Positions 24,103 through 32,552 of a stretch of DNA of 64,000 nt are shown piece after piece (the stretch's first letter is position 1; each line of letters opens with the position of its first letter). The stretch is taken from contig JAFTGL010000011.1 of NCBI GenBank assembly GCA_017457955.1, positions 31,231 to 95,230 on the forward strand. Direction: 5' to 3'. The position numbers and the translations under genes were made by a program. A model generated the notes under the pieces. It was not told the DNA's origin. It ran no database searches and saw only the letters and a program-made list of their open reading frames with translations. Origin of the DNA: Ruminococcus sp. GTDB lineage: Bacteria > Bacillota > Clostridia > Oscillospirales > Acutalibacteraceae.

Positions 24103-24141
24103 TTATATCTGCTGAAAAATTCTGCTTATACGGAGTAAAGC

Positions 24142-24687
24142 ATGAACGATAAACTTGAAAAAACGCTCAAAGAGCTTTTGCCATATATCATCATCACAGG
24201 TATCATCTATCTCCTGCTGCCGCTGTTCATGAGCGGGGGCGAGAGCGCCGCGACCTACATCATCCAGCTCGGCGTCTTTCCGCTGACCGCCCTCGGCTGC
24301 GGCGTTTTTTATAAGAATACAAAGCACAAAAACAACCTGTGGCTCTGTGCTGTTGCTCCTGTATTCTACGCGCTGACCGCACTTTTATACGGCATGTGGC
24401 GCTCGTCGTGGTACACGGTGCTCATCTATCTTGTCGCCTATGCCCTGTGCGGCTACCTCGGATTGCTGCTGGGCGACGTGCTAAGCTTCGGCAAGGGCAG
24501 GGATACGGTGAAGAAATTTACCGAAAAAACCTCTCAGCGTGCCCGCAGGGTGAACGTGGAAGAGGAAGCACAGCCCACTGAAGAATTCAAGGCGCAGGAC
24601 CCCGAAGAGGATATGAGTCTCGACATCTCCACTACCGATGACGACATCGAAGCGATCCTCAACGATATCCACAACCGCAAATCATAA
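24142..24687 (+). CDS. Small four-helix membrane protein with acidic cytoplasmic tail
   Basis: 181 residues. Four hydrophobic segments lie within residues 13-118 (YIIITGIIYLLLPLFM, YIIQLGVFPLTALGCGVFY, NLWLCAVAPVFYALTALLYG, WYTVLIYLVAYALCGYLGLLLG). A basic stretch and a strongly acidic tail follow (EEEAQPTEEFKAQDPEED...DDDIEAILNDI). No enzyme motif. GGAG precedes ATG 24142; own promoter and terminator make it a single-gene unit. Divergent from mgtE, with closely spaced promoters, so co-regulation with magnesium supply is possible. Family not recognised. Confidence 0.75.
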   Translation: MNDKLEKTLKELLPYIIITGIIYLLLPLFMSGGESAATYIIQLGVFPLTALGCGVFYKNTKHKNNLWLCAVAPVFYALTALLYGMWRSSWYTVLIYLVAYALCGYLGLLLGDVLSFGKGRDTVKKFTEKTSQRARRVNVEEEAQPTEEFKAQDPEEDMSLDISTTDDDIEAILNDIHNRKS

Positions 24688-24693
24688 GATTAA

Positions 24694-24717
24694 GGCTCCC
24701 GCAAGGGAGCTTTTGTT
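24694..24717 (+). terminator. Terminator of the 24142 gene
   Basis: GCTCCC/GGGAGC with a GCAA tetraloop and TTTTGTTG. Confidence 0.85.
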
Positions 24718-24781
24718 GATATTGTATGGTTTTCGGTCCCGTTTTTTTACAAATAATCATCATCTTCTTTTCCGCGGATTA

Positions 24782-24811
24782 TTGACACGTTTCACGGGTA
24801 TCATATATAAT
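24782..24811 (+). promoter_or_regulatory. Sigma-A promoter of the PAP2 gene
   Basis: Consensus TTGACA, 18 bp, TATAAT (24806-24811), 33 bp before ATG 24845. Confidence 0.82.
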
Positions 24812-24844
24812 AAATGTGTAATAATCCTTTTTTCGGAGCGAAAT

Positions 24845-25384
24845 ATGTTTGAAAAACTGCGCCGGATCGACACCCGCGTCGTCGAGCGGATGTCCGGCAT
24901 CCATCGCCCCGTGCTGGATAAGGTAATGGTGCTGTTCACCTACGCGGGAACAGGCGCGCTGATCTGGTGGGTGCTGTACGTCGCGCCCCTGCTGATCACA
25001 AAGCACTTCCGCGTCGGCATCATCCTGACCACGACACTGGGCGTCAACTATCTTCTCGGCGAGATCATCATCAAAAAGAGCGTCGGCAGAGATCGTCCCT
25101 CGACGCAGATCACGGACGAGGATATGAAGATCCGCAAACCGAAGGATCACTCCTTCCCCTCGGGTCACAGTGCGTCATCCTTCTGCGCGTTCACGGTGCT
25201 GTTCTGGACCTGTCCGTTCTGGATGTGGCTTCCCGCGCTGACGCTGGCGTCCACTATCGCGTTCTCGCGCATGTATCTGCGCGTGCACTACTTCACCGAC
25301 GTCATGGGCGGCGTCATGCTCGGCGTCCTCGACGGCAGTCTGGTGACCTTCATCTTTCAATTTTTTCTGTTCCAGCCCGCCTGA
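24845..25384 (+). CDS. PAP2-family membrane phosphatase
   Basis: 179 residues from ATG 24845 with GGAG upstream. The three phosphatase motifs are complete: KKSVGRDRPS (78-86), FPSGHSAS with catalytic His108, and SRMYLRVHYFTDV with His148 and Asp152. About five membrane helices surround an externally facing active site. Such enzymes dephosphorylate lipid phosphates, often undecaprenyl pyrophosphate (BacA-unrelated UppP activity) or phosphatidylglycerol phosphate; the exact substrate cannot be told. The promoter lies just upstream and a strong terminator follows. Confidence 0.92.
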   Translation: MFEKLRRIDTRVVERMSGIHRPVLDKVMVLFTYAGTGALIWWVLYVAPLLITKHFRVGIILTTTLGVNYLLGEIIIKKSVGRDRPSTQITDEDMKIRKPKDHSFPSGHSASSFCAFTVLFWTCPFWMWLPALTLASTIAFSRMYLRVHYFTDVMGGVMLGVLDGSLVTFIFQFFLFQPA

Positions 25385-25397
25385 ACAAAATAATCCT

Positions 25398-25429
25398 TCA
25401 CCCTGTACTGCGGTACGGGGTGATTTTTT
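25398..25429 (+). terminator. Terminator of the PAP2 gene
   Basis: TCACCCTGTAC/GTACGGGGTGA stem, 4-nt loop, six Ts. Confidence 0.9.
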
Positions 25430-25613
25430 CTGCGATTTTTCTTTATTTTTTCTGTTTGGCGATTGACACGGGGGATATTACGAAATGTATAAAAATTTTT
25501 CTTTTTTTCATCAAAAGAAGATAGGATAATTCTGTTAAAAAAATTATGGAAAAGTGGAACAACTTCAAAATCCTGCAAAAAATTCGGTGATTATGGGTCA
25601 TATGAAGCGTGAG

Positions 25614-25643
25614 TTATTCCACTTATCCACAGAGTTATCAACA
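25614..25643 (+). promoter_or_regulatory. DnaA-box-like pair in AT-rich gene-free DNA
   Basis: A perfect DnaA box TTATCCACA at 25623-25631 and a close variant TTATCAACA at 25635-25643, 12 bp apart in the same orientation, with a looser TTATTCCAC at 25614. The surrounding gene-free stretch 25385-25792 is strongly AT-rich (poly-A/T runs at 25436-25550 and 25650-25715). dnaA/dnaN are not in the window. Nothing else was recognised in this stretch. Confidence 0.5.
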
Positions 25644-25792
25644 TTTTTATTGAAAAATACGAATAATACAAAGAGTATAATTTCCTAAAAATAATTATTT
25701 TTTGAAAATATAACGCCTTTCTTCCTCCCGCTTCGGGCATAGCGTACAAGGAGCTGTTCATATAATCCCTATAGAATGAAAGGGGATCATCC

Positions 25793-26347
25793 ATGAACAA
25801 AAAAGCTGTCGCCGTATCGGAGGCAGTCGGGTGCGTCGTCATCTATGCCGCCGCGGTCGGTCTGCACTTCGTCTATCCGCTGTTCGGCGGGGCGCTGAGC
25901 ATCCTGTTCGGCGCGGTAAACGAGAGCGTATGGGAACACGCGAAGATCTTTTCGGCGGCGTATGTCGGCTGGTCGGTCTTACAGCTGAGCTGGCTGAGGG
26001 TGCGCTTCCGGCAATACCTTGTTGCGAAATGCATCGGGCTGTACGTGCTGATGGGGCTGATCATCGGCGTCTTTTACGCCTACACCGCCGTCACGGGTGA
26101 GAACATTCCCTGTGTGGACATCTTTTCCTCAGCCGTCTCGGTGATAGCGGTGCAGGCGCTGACGTACTTTCTCGAAACCGCCGACAACCGCCTCGGGGAG
26201 TACTTCTCCCCTGCCGTCATGCTGATCCTGCTGTACTATCTGATGTTCTTCTCGTTCACCATCTTTCCGCCGAAGGTCGGGCTGTTCCGCGACCCCGTCA
26301 GCGGCGGGTATGGGGTCATTGAAAAAATCGTCGGAAAAGAGGGCTAA
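25793..26347 (+). CDS. DUF6512-type membrane protein
   Basis: 184 residues with about six membrane helices. The N-terminal part LHFVYPLFGGALSILFGAVNESVWEHAKIFSAAYVGW has the conserved N-E-S-V-W-E-H stretch I associate with DUF6512 proteins of unknown function. AAAGGGGATC precedes ATG 25793. The last helix is followed by FPPKVGLFRDPVSGGYG. No catalytic residues beyond the NESVWEH acidic/His cluster, which could bind metal. It is followed by rlmB but with a 118-bp gap. Confidence 0.78.
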   Translation: MNKKAVAVSEAVGCVVIYAAAVGLHFVYPLFGGALSILFGAVNESVWEHAKIFSAAYVGWSVLQLSWLRVRFRQYLVAKCIGLYVLMGLIIGVFYAYTAVTGENIPCVDIFSSAVSVIAVQALTYFLETADNRLGEYFSPAVMLILLYYLMFFSFTIFPPKVGLFRDPVSGGYGVIEKIVGKEG

Positions 26348-26465
26348 AAAACCTCGTCAAATTTCGCTTTATTTCTGTCTAAGAAGCATAGCGGCATACT
26401 ACATATGGTATACTGTAAGAGTATATAATGGATTATTATGTGTGTGGCAGAGAAAAGGCAAGGCT

Positions 26466-27221
26466 ATGACAGACAACAAAAACGACAGATACAGAGATGA
26501 CGAGCTCCTGATCGGGCGCAACCCGATCACCGAAGCGCTTTCCTCAGGACGTTCGGTCATCAAAGTGATGATCGCCAAGGGCAATACCTCGGGCGCGGCG
26601 GTGGAGATCGCCGCCAAAGCGAAGAAGGCAGGCGTGCCGGTGCAGGAGGTCGAGCGCAAAAAGCTCGATTACATGACAGGAGGCGCGGCGCATCAGGGCG
26701 TCGCAGCGCTGTGCGCGGTGAAGGAATACGCCTCGGTGGAGGACATCCTCGCCCTTGCCGAGGAGCGGCAGGAAGCTCCGTTCATCATCATCCTCGACGA
26801 GATCGAGGATCCGCACAACCTCGGCGCGATCATCCGCTCGGCAGAGTGCGCGGGCGCCCACGGCGTCATCATCAAGAAACGCCGCTCGGCAGGGCTGACC
26901 TACACCGCCTACAAAGCCTCGGCAGGCGCGCTTGAGTACGTTCCCGTCGCGCGTGTCACGAACATTGCCGATACCATCGACGACCTGAAAGCACGCAACA
27001 TCTGGGTCTACGGCGCGGATATGGACGGAGAGGAGTACTGCAAAACCGATTTCAGCGGCGGGGCAGCTCTGGTCATCGGCAACGAGGGCAAGGGTATCTC
27101 ACGCCTCGTACGCGAGAAATGCGACGTCATCGTATCGCTGCCGCTCAAAGGCAGGATCAATTCTCTCAACGCCTCGGTCGCCGCGGGAATACTGATGTAT
27201 AAGGTCGCGGAGAAGCGATAG
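26466..27221 (+). CDS. rlmB: 23S rRNA 2'-O-methyltransferase, RlmB/SpoU (TrmH) family
   Basis: 251 residues from ATG 26466. A short N-terminal substrate-binding domain (IGRNPITEALSSGRSVIKVMI) precedes the SPOUT knot with its three motifs: DEIEDPHNLGAIIRSAECAG, ALVIGNEGKGISR, and LPLKGRINSLNASVAAGILMY. RlmB methylates G2251 of 23S rRNA from SAM; other TrmH-like rRNA/tRNA methylases share these motifs, so the exact target is inferred from overall length and the N-terminal domain. The stop codon TAG is followed at once by CCAAAGGGAGCCTTAAG, which resembles the end of the repeat at 43102-43203. Confidence 0.9.
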   Translation: MTDNKNDRYRDDELLIGRNPITEALSSGRSVIKVMIAKGNTSGAAVEIAAKAKKAGVPVQEVERKKLDYMTGGAAHQGVAALCAVKEYASVEDILALAEERQEAPFIIILDEIEDPHNLGAIIRSAECAGAHGVIIKKRRSAGLTYTAYKASAGALEYVPVARVTNIADTIDDLKARNIWVYGADMDGEEYCKTDFSGGAALVIGNEGKGISRLVREKCDVIVSLPLKGRINSLNASVAAGILMYKVAEKR

Positions 27222-27238
27222 CCAAAGGGAGCCTTAAG
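27222..27238. repeat. Isolated end of the CCAAAGGGAGCC repeat family
   Basis: CCAAAGGGAGCCTTAAG matches the right terminal repeat of the element at 43102-43203 at 16 of 17 positions. It starts at the base after the rlmB stop codon. No partner arm is seen nearby. Confidence 0.45.
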
Positions 27239-27254
27239 AAAGGAGATGAAAAAC

Positions 27255-29951
27255 ATGAGCATATTCCGCAGGGACAAGCATAAGGAGCAGGAAAAGCCCG
27301 CAGAGGCGGCACAATCGCTCGCTCTTGAAGCTGTACCCGAGACAGAGCCCGAAGAATTCACCGATATCAGCGACGCGGCATACGACTCATCACGATCTCT
27401 CGACAACAAGATGGAGGAAATCTACTCCACAAGAGATAAACAGGTCAAGTTCAAGCGCATGCAGCCGCTCGAAGCGGAAGCCGCCGCCAAGCGCAAGGAA
27501 GCCGCCAAGGACGACCTCATCCGCGGCAAGCTGGAGTTCAGCGCCGCAACCGACGACGAAACGCCCGAGGTCAAGCTCGAAGCGGAGCTCGACCCCAACG
27601 CCGTCGTCGCCGACGAGATCATCGAGGACATCGTCGACGTCAAGAAGCTGCGCAACATCTATGTACAGGACATCGACGACATCGACGTCAGCCTTGACCC
27701 GATGGAGAGCCTTAACGAATATGAAAAGCGAGCCAACGACATGGCGCGTCATAACGCGCGCGCCGTGCAGACGGAGCCCGAGGAACCTTACGTTCCCTCA
27801 GGTGATACCGTAGTCGCGAAGGTGCCCGTGTATCAGCACGAGGGCAGCGTGGACAAGCTCTACCTCAAGGCGGGACGCTTTACCGACGTGGTCGAGAACG
27901 AGTACGACGAGTACCTCAAATCCACCGACCCCACCATCTCCAAAAACTACCATACGACGAAGCCCCTGATCAAGCCCCATCAAAGCCTGCTCTACACGCT
28001 CAGTCAGGTCGCCCAGCGGCACAGGAATGAGTCCGCCCAGAAGCAGAAGAGCAAGGAGATCATGCGGGACAACTTTGACGAGGAACCGCAGAAGGAAGAG
28101 CCCGTCGTCAAACAGCCGAAGAGAAAGAAACGCTCCCGCGTCGGGAAATTCTTCCGCGTCTTGGGAGCGGTCATCACCTCGAGCGTCACCTCGCCCTCCG
28201 AGGACGAGCAGGAGCGCGCGATGGACTATAACAGCCGCGAGGACGAGATGTACATATCCGAAAAGACCCGCGGCAACATTAAACGTCAGGCGATCAGCCT
28301 CTCGCTGTACGCGCTGATCGCGGTCGCCATGCTGGGGCTTGTGATCTGGGAAGGCGTCGCGGGAGCGGCAACGGTAGAAGCGAACGGCCCCGCAACCGCG
28401 TTCACCTACTGCGCGCTGAACCTGATCCTCACCGCCGCGCTGGGACTTGTCGCCCGCCACAACGTGATCGACGGGTTGAAGCCCCTCATGCACTTCAAGT
28501 TCAACAGCAACACCGTGATCGCGCTGGCGTACATCGCCTGCGCCTTACAGAGCCTTGTCTCGGTATTCACCGGCACGTCCTTTGTCGGCGGCGATCACCA
28601 TCTGTACAGCTTCATCGTCGCGTTCGCGCTGATCCTCAGCACCACGGGACGCCTGCTGATGGCAGTACGCGTGCAGAGCAACCTGAGTTTTATCAGCGAG
28701 CGTTCTCCCGCCTACGCGGCAAAGATCTATAATGACGAGGAAACCGCCCGCCGCTTAGTCAGCGGCACCACCACCTCGCGCGGAGTGGTCGCTTACCAGC
28801 ACGTGACGAGCTTCCTCTCCGACTTTCTGAAAATCTCCTACGCACCCGATCCCAGCGAGGAGCTGACCGGCAAGATGGCGCCCATCGCCATCATCAGCTC
28901 GCTGGTCGTCACCATCCTGTACGCCTTCATCTTCAAGAGCGTGCAGGGCGCGGTATCGGCGCTGGCAGTCATGCTGTGTATCGGTATCCCCTTCACCGGC
29001 ATGCTGGCAGGCAACCTGCCGCTGCTGATCTTCAGCCGCCGCATGCTCAAGGAGGATGCGATGGTCGCGGGTTATCCCTCGGTGCGTCAGTTCTGCGACA
29101 CCTCCGCGGTCATGATGAGCGCGGCTGACCTCTTCCCCGCGGGCTGCGTCACGATTGAAGAGCTCCTGCCCTTACAGCAGTACCGCGTCAACGAAAGCCT
29201 TTTGATGGCGACGGCGGTACTCAGGGAGGGCAACTCCCCCATCGCCCCCGCCTTTGACGAGCTGGTGATGGAGAACAACGGCGTGCTGCCCTCGGTCGAG
29301 AGCGTCATGTACGAGGACAAAAGCGGGCTGGTTGGCTGGATCGGCGGCGAACGCGTGCTGATCGGCAACATGAAGCTGATGAACCGCTACCACATCACCA
29401 TCCCGATGGACGTATCCCCCCGCCGCAAGAACGAAAAGGGTGCGGACATCACCTATATCGCGATCTCGGGTCAGGCGGTCGCCATCCTCGCGCTGAAATA
29501 TACCGCGAACAAGATCGCCAAGGATCAGATTGGGCGTGCCGAGAGAAGCGGACTGGCTCTCGTGGTCAGCACCACCGACGCAAACATCACCGCGGAGCTG
29601 ATCGCCGACCGCTACGGCGTATTCTTCCGCTCGGTCAAGGTCACCGCCCCGGGCTACTCCAACGTTATCGACGAAGCGATCACCAAGGTGGAAGAGACCT
29701 CCCGCGCCTATTTAGCGACCCGCGGACGGATCGGTTCGCTGGCGCGTGCCATCGGCGGGTGTATCGGGCTCAAATCCAACATCAGCCTCGGCATCGTCAT
29801 CGAGATCTTCGGCACCCTGCTGGGGATCCTGCTGAGTGCGACGCTCGCGCTGTACGCCTCGGTCGCGCGGCTCTCTATCGTGGAGCTGATGATCTACATC
29901 GGCTTCTGGGTAGGAGCGACGATCATCGCGGAGCTGATCAAGAGACCGTAA
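27255..29951 (+). CDS. Degenerate P-type-ATPase-like membrane protein (pseudo-ATPase)
   Basis: 898 residues from ATG 27255 (GGAG 9 nt upstream; ATG 27246 abuts the Shine-Dalgarno). Residues 1-340 are charged, acidic and probably disordered, ending in KRKKRSRVGKFF. The rest follows heavy-metal P1B ATPases: four helices, a pair with CIGIPFTGMLAGNLPLLIF where the CPC helix should be, a P/N-like region, and two final helices. The phosphorylation site DKTGTLT is replaced by DTSAVMM (Asp615). The TGES actuator motif is absent, the TGD-type motif reads STTDAN, and GDGxNDxP is missing. Remnants such as LIGNMKLMNRYHI and ITYIAISGQAVAILALKY keep the N/P-domain pattern. It cannot be expected to hydrolyse ATP. 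It lies between rlmB (33 bp) and rpe (40 bp). Function unknown. Confidence 0.72.
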   Translation: MSIFRRDKHKEQEKPAEAAQSLALEAVPETEPEEFTDISDAAYDSSRSLDNKMEEIYSTRDKQVKFKRMQPLEAEAAAKRKEAAKDDLIRGKLEFSAATDDETPEVKLEAELDPNAVVADEIIEDIVDVKKLRNIYVQDIDDIDVSLDPMESLNEYEKRANDMARHNARAVQTEPEEPYVPSGDTVVAKVPVYQHEGSVDKLYLKAGRFTDVVENEYDEYLKSTDPTISKNYHTTKPLIKPHQSLLYTLSQVAQRHRNESAQKQKSKEIMRDNFDEEPQKEEPVVKQPKRKKRSRVGKFFRVLGAVITSSVTSPSEDEQERAMDYNSREDEMYISEKTRGNIKRQAISLSLYALIAVAMLGLVIWEGVAGAATVEANGPATAFTYCALNLILTAALGLVARHNVIDGLKPLMHFKFNSNTVIALAYIACALQSLVSVFTGTSFVGGDHHLYSFIVAFALILSTTGRLLMAVRVQSNLSFISERSPAYAAKIYNDEETARRLVSGTTTSRGVVAYQHVTSFLSDFLKISYAPDPSEELTGKMAPIAIISSLVVTILYAFIFKSVQGAVSALAVMLCIGIPFTGMLAGNLPLLIFSRRMLKEDAMVAGYPSVRQFCDTSAVMMSAADLFPAGCVTIEELLPLQQYRVNESLLMATAVLREGNSPIAPAFDELVMENNGVLPSVESVMYEDKSGLVGWIGGERVLIGNMKLMNRYHITIPMDVSPRRKNEKGADITYIAISGQAVAILALKYTANKIAKDQIGRAERSGLALVVSTTDANITAELIADRYGVFFRSVKVTAPGYSNVIDEAITKVEETSRAYLATRGRIGSLARAIGGCIGLKSNISLGIVIEIFGTLLGILLSATLALYASVARLSIVELMIYIGFWVGATIIAELIKRP

Positions 29952-29991
29952 AATCGGTCAACAATCAAGAATCATTAGGAGAAAAATTATT

Positions 29992-30642
29992 ATGCTGATA
30001 GCACCATCCCTCTTATCCTGTGACTTTTCCATTTTCCGTGACGAGATCATCCGCGCCGACAAGGCGGGAGCCGATCTTATGCACCTCGACGTGATGGACG
30101 GGCACTTCGTCCCGAACCTGACCTTCGGCGCGCCTGTCATCAAAAAGCTGAGAAACGCCACCGAAAAGCCCTTTGACGTTCACCTGATGATCTCAGAGCC
30201 GCACCGCTACATCGGCGACTTCGCCGACGCGGGCGCCGATATCATCTCGTTCCATACCGAGTCTGACAGCGACATCGGCGAGACCCTGAGCCTGATCGAA
30301 GAGCGCGGCGTCAAGCCCGCTTTAGCCATTAAACCAGGCACCTCTCCCGACGTCGTCCTGCCGTATCTTGACAGGCTGTACATGGTGCTGGTCATGACCG
30401 TGGAGCCCGGCTTCGGCGGTCAGAGCTTCATGCCCGACATGATGGAAAAGGTCACGTTCCTGAGAAAAGAGATCGAAGAAAGAGGACTCGACACCCTGAT
30501 CGAAGTCGACGGCGGTATCGCGAAGAGCACCATCGCCACAGCCGCGAAAGCGGGCGTAGATATCTGCGTCGCGGGCACGGCGGTATTCGGCGAGCCCGAC
30601 GCAAAGGAAGCGATCGACACGCTCAAATCTCTTTGTGAATAA
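29992..30642 (+). CDS. rpe: Ribulose-phosphate 3-epimerase
   Basis: 216 residues, normal length. TIM-barrel signature: IAPSLLSCDF, the metal-binding HLDVMDGHFVPNLTFG, DVHLMISEPHRYI, MTVEPGFGGQSFMP, and EVDGGIAKSTI. It interconverts ribulose 5-phosphate and xylulose 5-phosphate in the cytosol (pentose phosphate pathway). TTAGGAG lies before ATG 29992. It ends the rlmB-pseudo-ATPase-rpe gene string and has a strong terminator. Confidence 0.97.
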   Translation: MLIAPSLLSCDFSIFRDEIIRADKAGADLMHLDVMDGHFVPNLTFGAPVIKKLRNATEKPFDVHLMISEPHRYIGDFADAGADIISFHTESDSDIGETLSLIEERGVKPALAIKPGTSPDVVLPYLDRLYMVLVMTVEPGFGGQSFMPDMMEKVTFLRKEIEERGLDTLIEVDGGIAKSTIATAAKAGVDICVAGTAVFGEPDAKEAIDTLKSLCE

Positions 30643-30666
30643 AATCATTTATAACAGACATAATAA

Positions 30667-30697
30667 AAGCAGGAGCACAGCGCTCCTGCTTATTTTT
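30667..30697 (+). terminator. Terminator of rpe (usable from both sides)
   Basis: AAGCAGGAGC/GCTCCTGCTT with a 5-nt loop, then ATTTTT; AATAAAA on the other flank would serve the convergent lipoprotein gene. Confidence 0.9.
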
Positions 30698-30710
30698 ATA
30701 CCAATATTGA

Positions 30711-31352
30711 TTATTTTGTCGAGATCAAGTTGCCGTCGCCGTCGTACTTCTGCTCGGTGAAGGTGCCGTCGTCGTTGTCGGTGTAGGTGATATAGGATTC
30801 CACCTCGCCGTTCGCGTCATAAACGGTCATCTTGATCAGCTGATCCTCGTCATCATACTCATAGGAACGCCAGCTGAGCAGATTATCGCTGCCGTCGTAT
30901 TTGTACACCGCGGACTCCGCACCGAAGTCGGTGTACTCGGTGGTGATGACAGAGGTCGTCTCGCCCTTGGAATTCAGATCGGTGCGCTTGGTGACAAGCC
31001 CCTCGGCAGTCTTTTCGTACAGCGTCTGACCGGTGACCTCACCGTTCGCGTTGTACATGATATCCTTGATCGAGTTGCCGTTCTCGTCATACTCATAGCC
31101 GATCGAACTGACTGGCTTGCCGGTCGCATCGTAGGTATAGTTGCGGATGACGCGGTTTTCGTCGTCATACTCGTTCTTATAGTAGCTGGTCGGGGAACCG
31201 TCCTCATTCACGCTGAACGGCGTCAGGTCGTCGGACACGGAGGATACGGCTTCGGTCGCGGTATCGGCTTCCGGCTTTTTCTGACAGGCAGAGAGAGACA
31301 GGACGGATACAGCGAGGATGATGACCAGCAGTAAAGATACAGTTCGTTTCAT
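30711..31352 (-). CDS. Lipoprotein with YD/RHS-like repeats
   Basis: 213 residues from ATG 31352 (AGGAG 7 nt upstream). Lipoprotein signal: SLLLVIILAVSVLSLSAC with the lipidated Cys near residue 23. The body is made of about six repeats of the type Y-(D/N)-x-x-G-(x)n, such as YEYDENGNSIKDIMYNANGE, reminiscent of YD/RHS or MORN-like antiparallel beta repeats of surface proteins. No catalytic motif. It has its own sigma-A promoter. Likely a cell-surface binding protein; ligand unknown. Confidence 0.82.
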   Translation of the reverse strand: MKRTVSLLLVIILAVSVLSLSACQKKPEADTATEAVSSVSDDLTPFSVNEDGSPTSYYKNEYDDENRVIRNYTYDATGKPVSSIGYEYDENGNSIKDIMYNANGEVTGQTLYEKTAEGLVTKRTDLNSKGETTSVITTEYTDFGAESAVYKYDGSDNLLSWRSYEYDDEDQLIKMTVYDANGEVESYITYTDNDDGTFTEQKYDGDGNLISTK

Positions 31353-31388
31353 AATACTTCTCCTAATTGCGGAATACATAATGTAGTT

Positions 31389-31417
31389 ATTATAGCAATT
31401 ATTCTCGGTTAAGTCAA
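31389..31417 (-). promoter_or_regulatory. Sigma-A promoter for the YD-repeat lipoprotein
   Basis: Minus strand TTGACT (31412-31417), 17 bp, TATAAT (31389-31394). Confidence 0.88.
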
Positions 31418-31439
31418 CCGTGAATCAGGAGGGGTCAGG

Positions 31440-32552
31440 ATGGTACTGAATACGGAGAAGAAAATACTGCTGAGGTATCCGATCACAGGGTTCCCGCATA
31501 GGTCAGAGCTGTGTCAGATCGACGCGGGAGAGGATTTTTTGCCCGCGATCTATACGGCTTTCAGCGGCACGACGGCGCGGACAGCCGCGGTGCTGAGCAT
31601 GAGCGCGGAGGATGAAAAGCTCCTGCGGCAGAACCTCGAAAACCTCGGCTATACGGACATCATGACGATCGCGTTCACGCATACCGACCGCGGCAAGATC
31701 GGCATGTGTATCGGCAGTCGCGTCAAAGACAATCTGCTGCAGATCGCCGTCGTCCTGCGCGGAACGACAGGCGACGAGTGGTACTCAAACTTCGACATCG
31801 GCTACTCTGCAGAGCACAGCGGCTTTGCGAGGGCGGCTGACTTTGCGGAGCTGAAACTCGGAGACTATGTTTTCACCCACGCCATCGGCAGAGACCCCGT
31901 CTTTTTCATCACGGGCTACAGCCGCGGCGGGGCTGTGGCGAATATCCTCGCAAAACGCCTGTGCGACCGCTACGGGCTAGAACAGGTCTGCGCCTACACC
32001 TTCGCCTCTCCCGCGACCACCATCAGCCGCCGCACCAACCGCTACAGCACGATCTTCAACCTTGTCAGAGACGAGGATTTCTTCACCCGCGTCCCGCTCA
32101 CAGGCTGGGGCTACACCCGCTACGGCAAGTCGCTTTCCATGTCAGACGCGGGCGACATGACCGCCCGCTTCAAGGAGCTGACGGGCAAGGAATACATCGG
32201 CTTCACTCGGCAGGCGGCTGTGGACAATTTCCTGCATGCGGCAATGAACCTTGCGCCCAACGTCCACGCCTACTACGAACGACGCAGGCAGGTCGGCGAC
32301 AAACGGCTGAGCCTGTACGAGTTCATGCGCGCGGTCGCGGACATGCTCAGCGAGAACATGGACGAAGCCGCCGCGGACGTCTTTCTCAGCGCGATGGTGT
32401 CGGAGTACACCGACCTCATCAGCTTTCTCTCCAGCGGAGCGGATCTCTACGAGCTGATCGGCTCAGCGGGCGGAGTGCCGAAGTGCAGTGTCGCGGACAG
32501 CCACTGCCCTGCCGCTTATATGGCGGCGCTGGATGTTTTTCTCCAGAAGTAG
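31440..32552 (+). CDS. Class-3-lipase-like alpha/beta hydrolase
   Basis: 370 residues. The nucleophile elbow is GYSRGG with Ser161 in FFITGYSRGGAVANILAKR, and the fold continues AYTFASPATT and FNLVRDEDFFTRVPL (probable catalytic Asp region), the order found in fungal-type class 3 lipases and the Mbeg1-like group. No signal peptide, so cytoplasmic. GGAGGGG lies before ATG 31440. Substrate unknown; esters of lipids or of carbohydrate adducts are possible. The last 90 bp overlap the convergent MecA-like gene. Confidence 0.85.
   Translation: MVLNTEKKILLRYPITGFPHRSELCQIDAGEDFLPAIYTAFSGTTARTAAVLSMSAEDEKLLRQNLENLGYTDIMTIAFTHTDRGKIGMCIGSRVKDNLLQIAVVLRGTTGDEWYSNFDIGYSAEHSGFARAADFAELKLGDYVFTHAIGRDPVFFITGYSRGGAVANILAKRLCDRYGLEQVCAYTFASPATTISRRTNRYSTIFNLVRDEDFFTRVPLTGWGYTRYGKSLSMSDAGDMTARFKELTGKEYIGFTRQAAVDNFLHAAMNLAPNVHAYYERRRQVGDKRLSLYEFMRAVADMLSENMDEAAADVFLSAMVSEYTDLISFLSSGADLYELIGSAGGVPKCSVADSHCPAAYMAALDVFLQK

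Noticed and set aside
27255-29951. Annotating this gene as a heavy-metal-transporting ATPase
   Set aside because: DKTGT, TGES, CPC and GDGxNDxP are all missing, so transport ATPase activity cannot be claimed.
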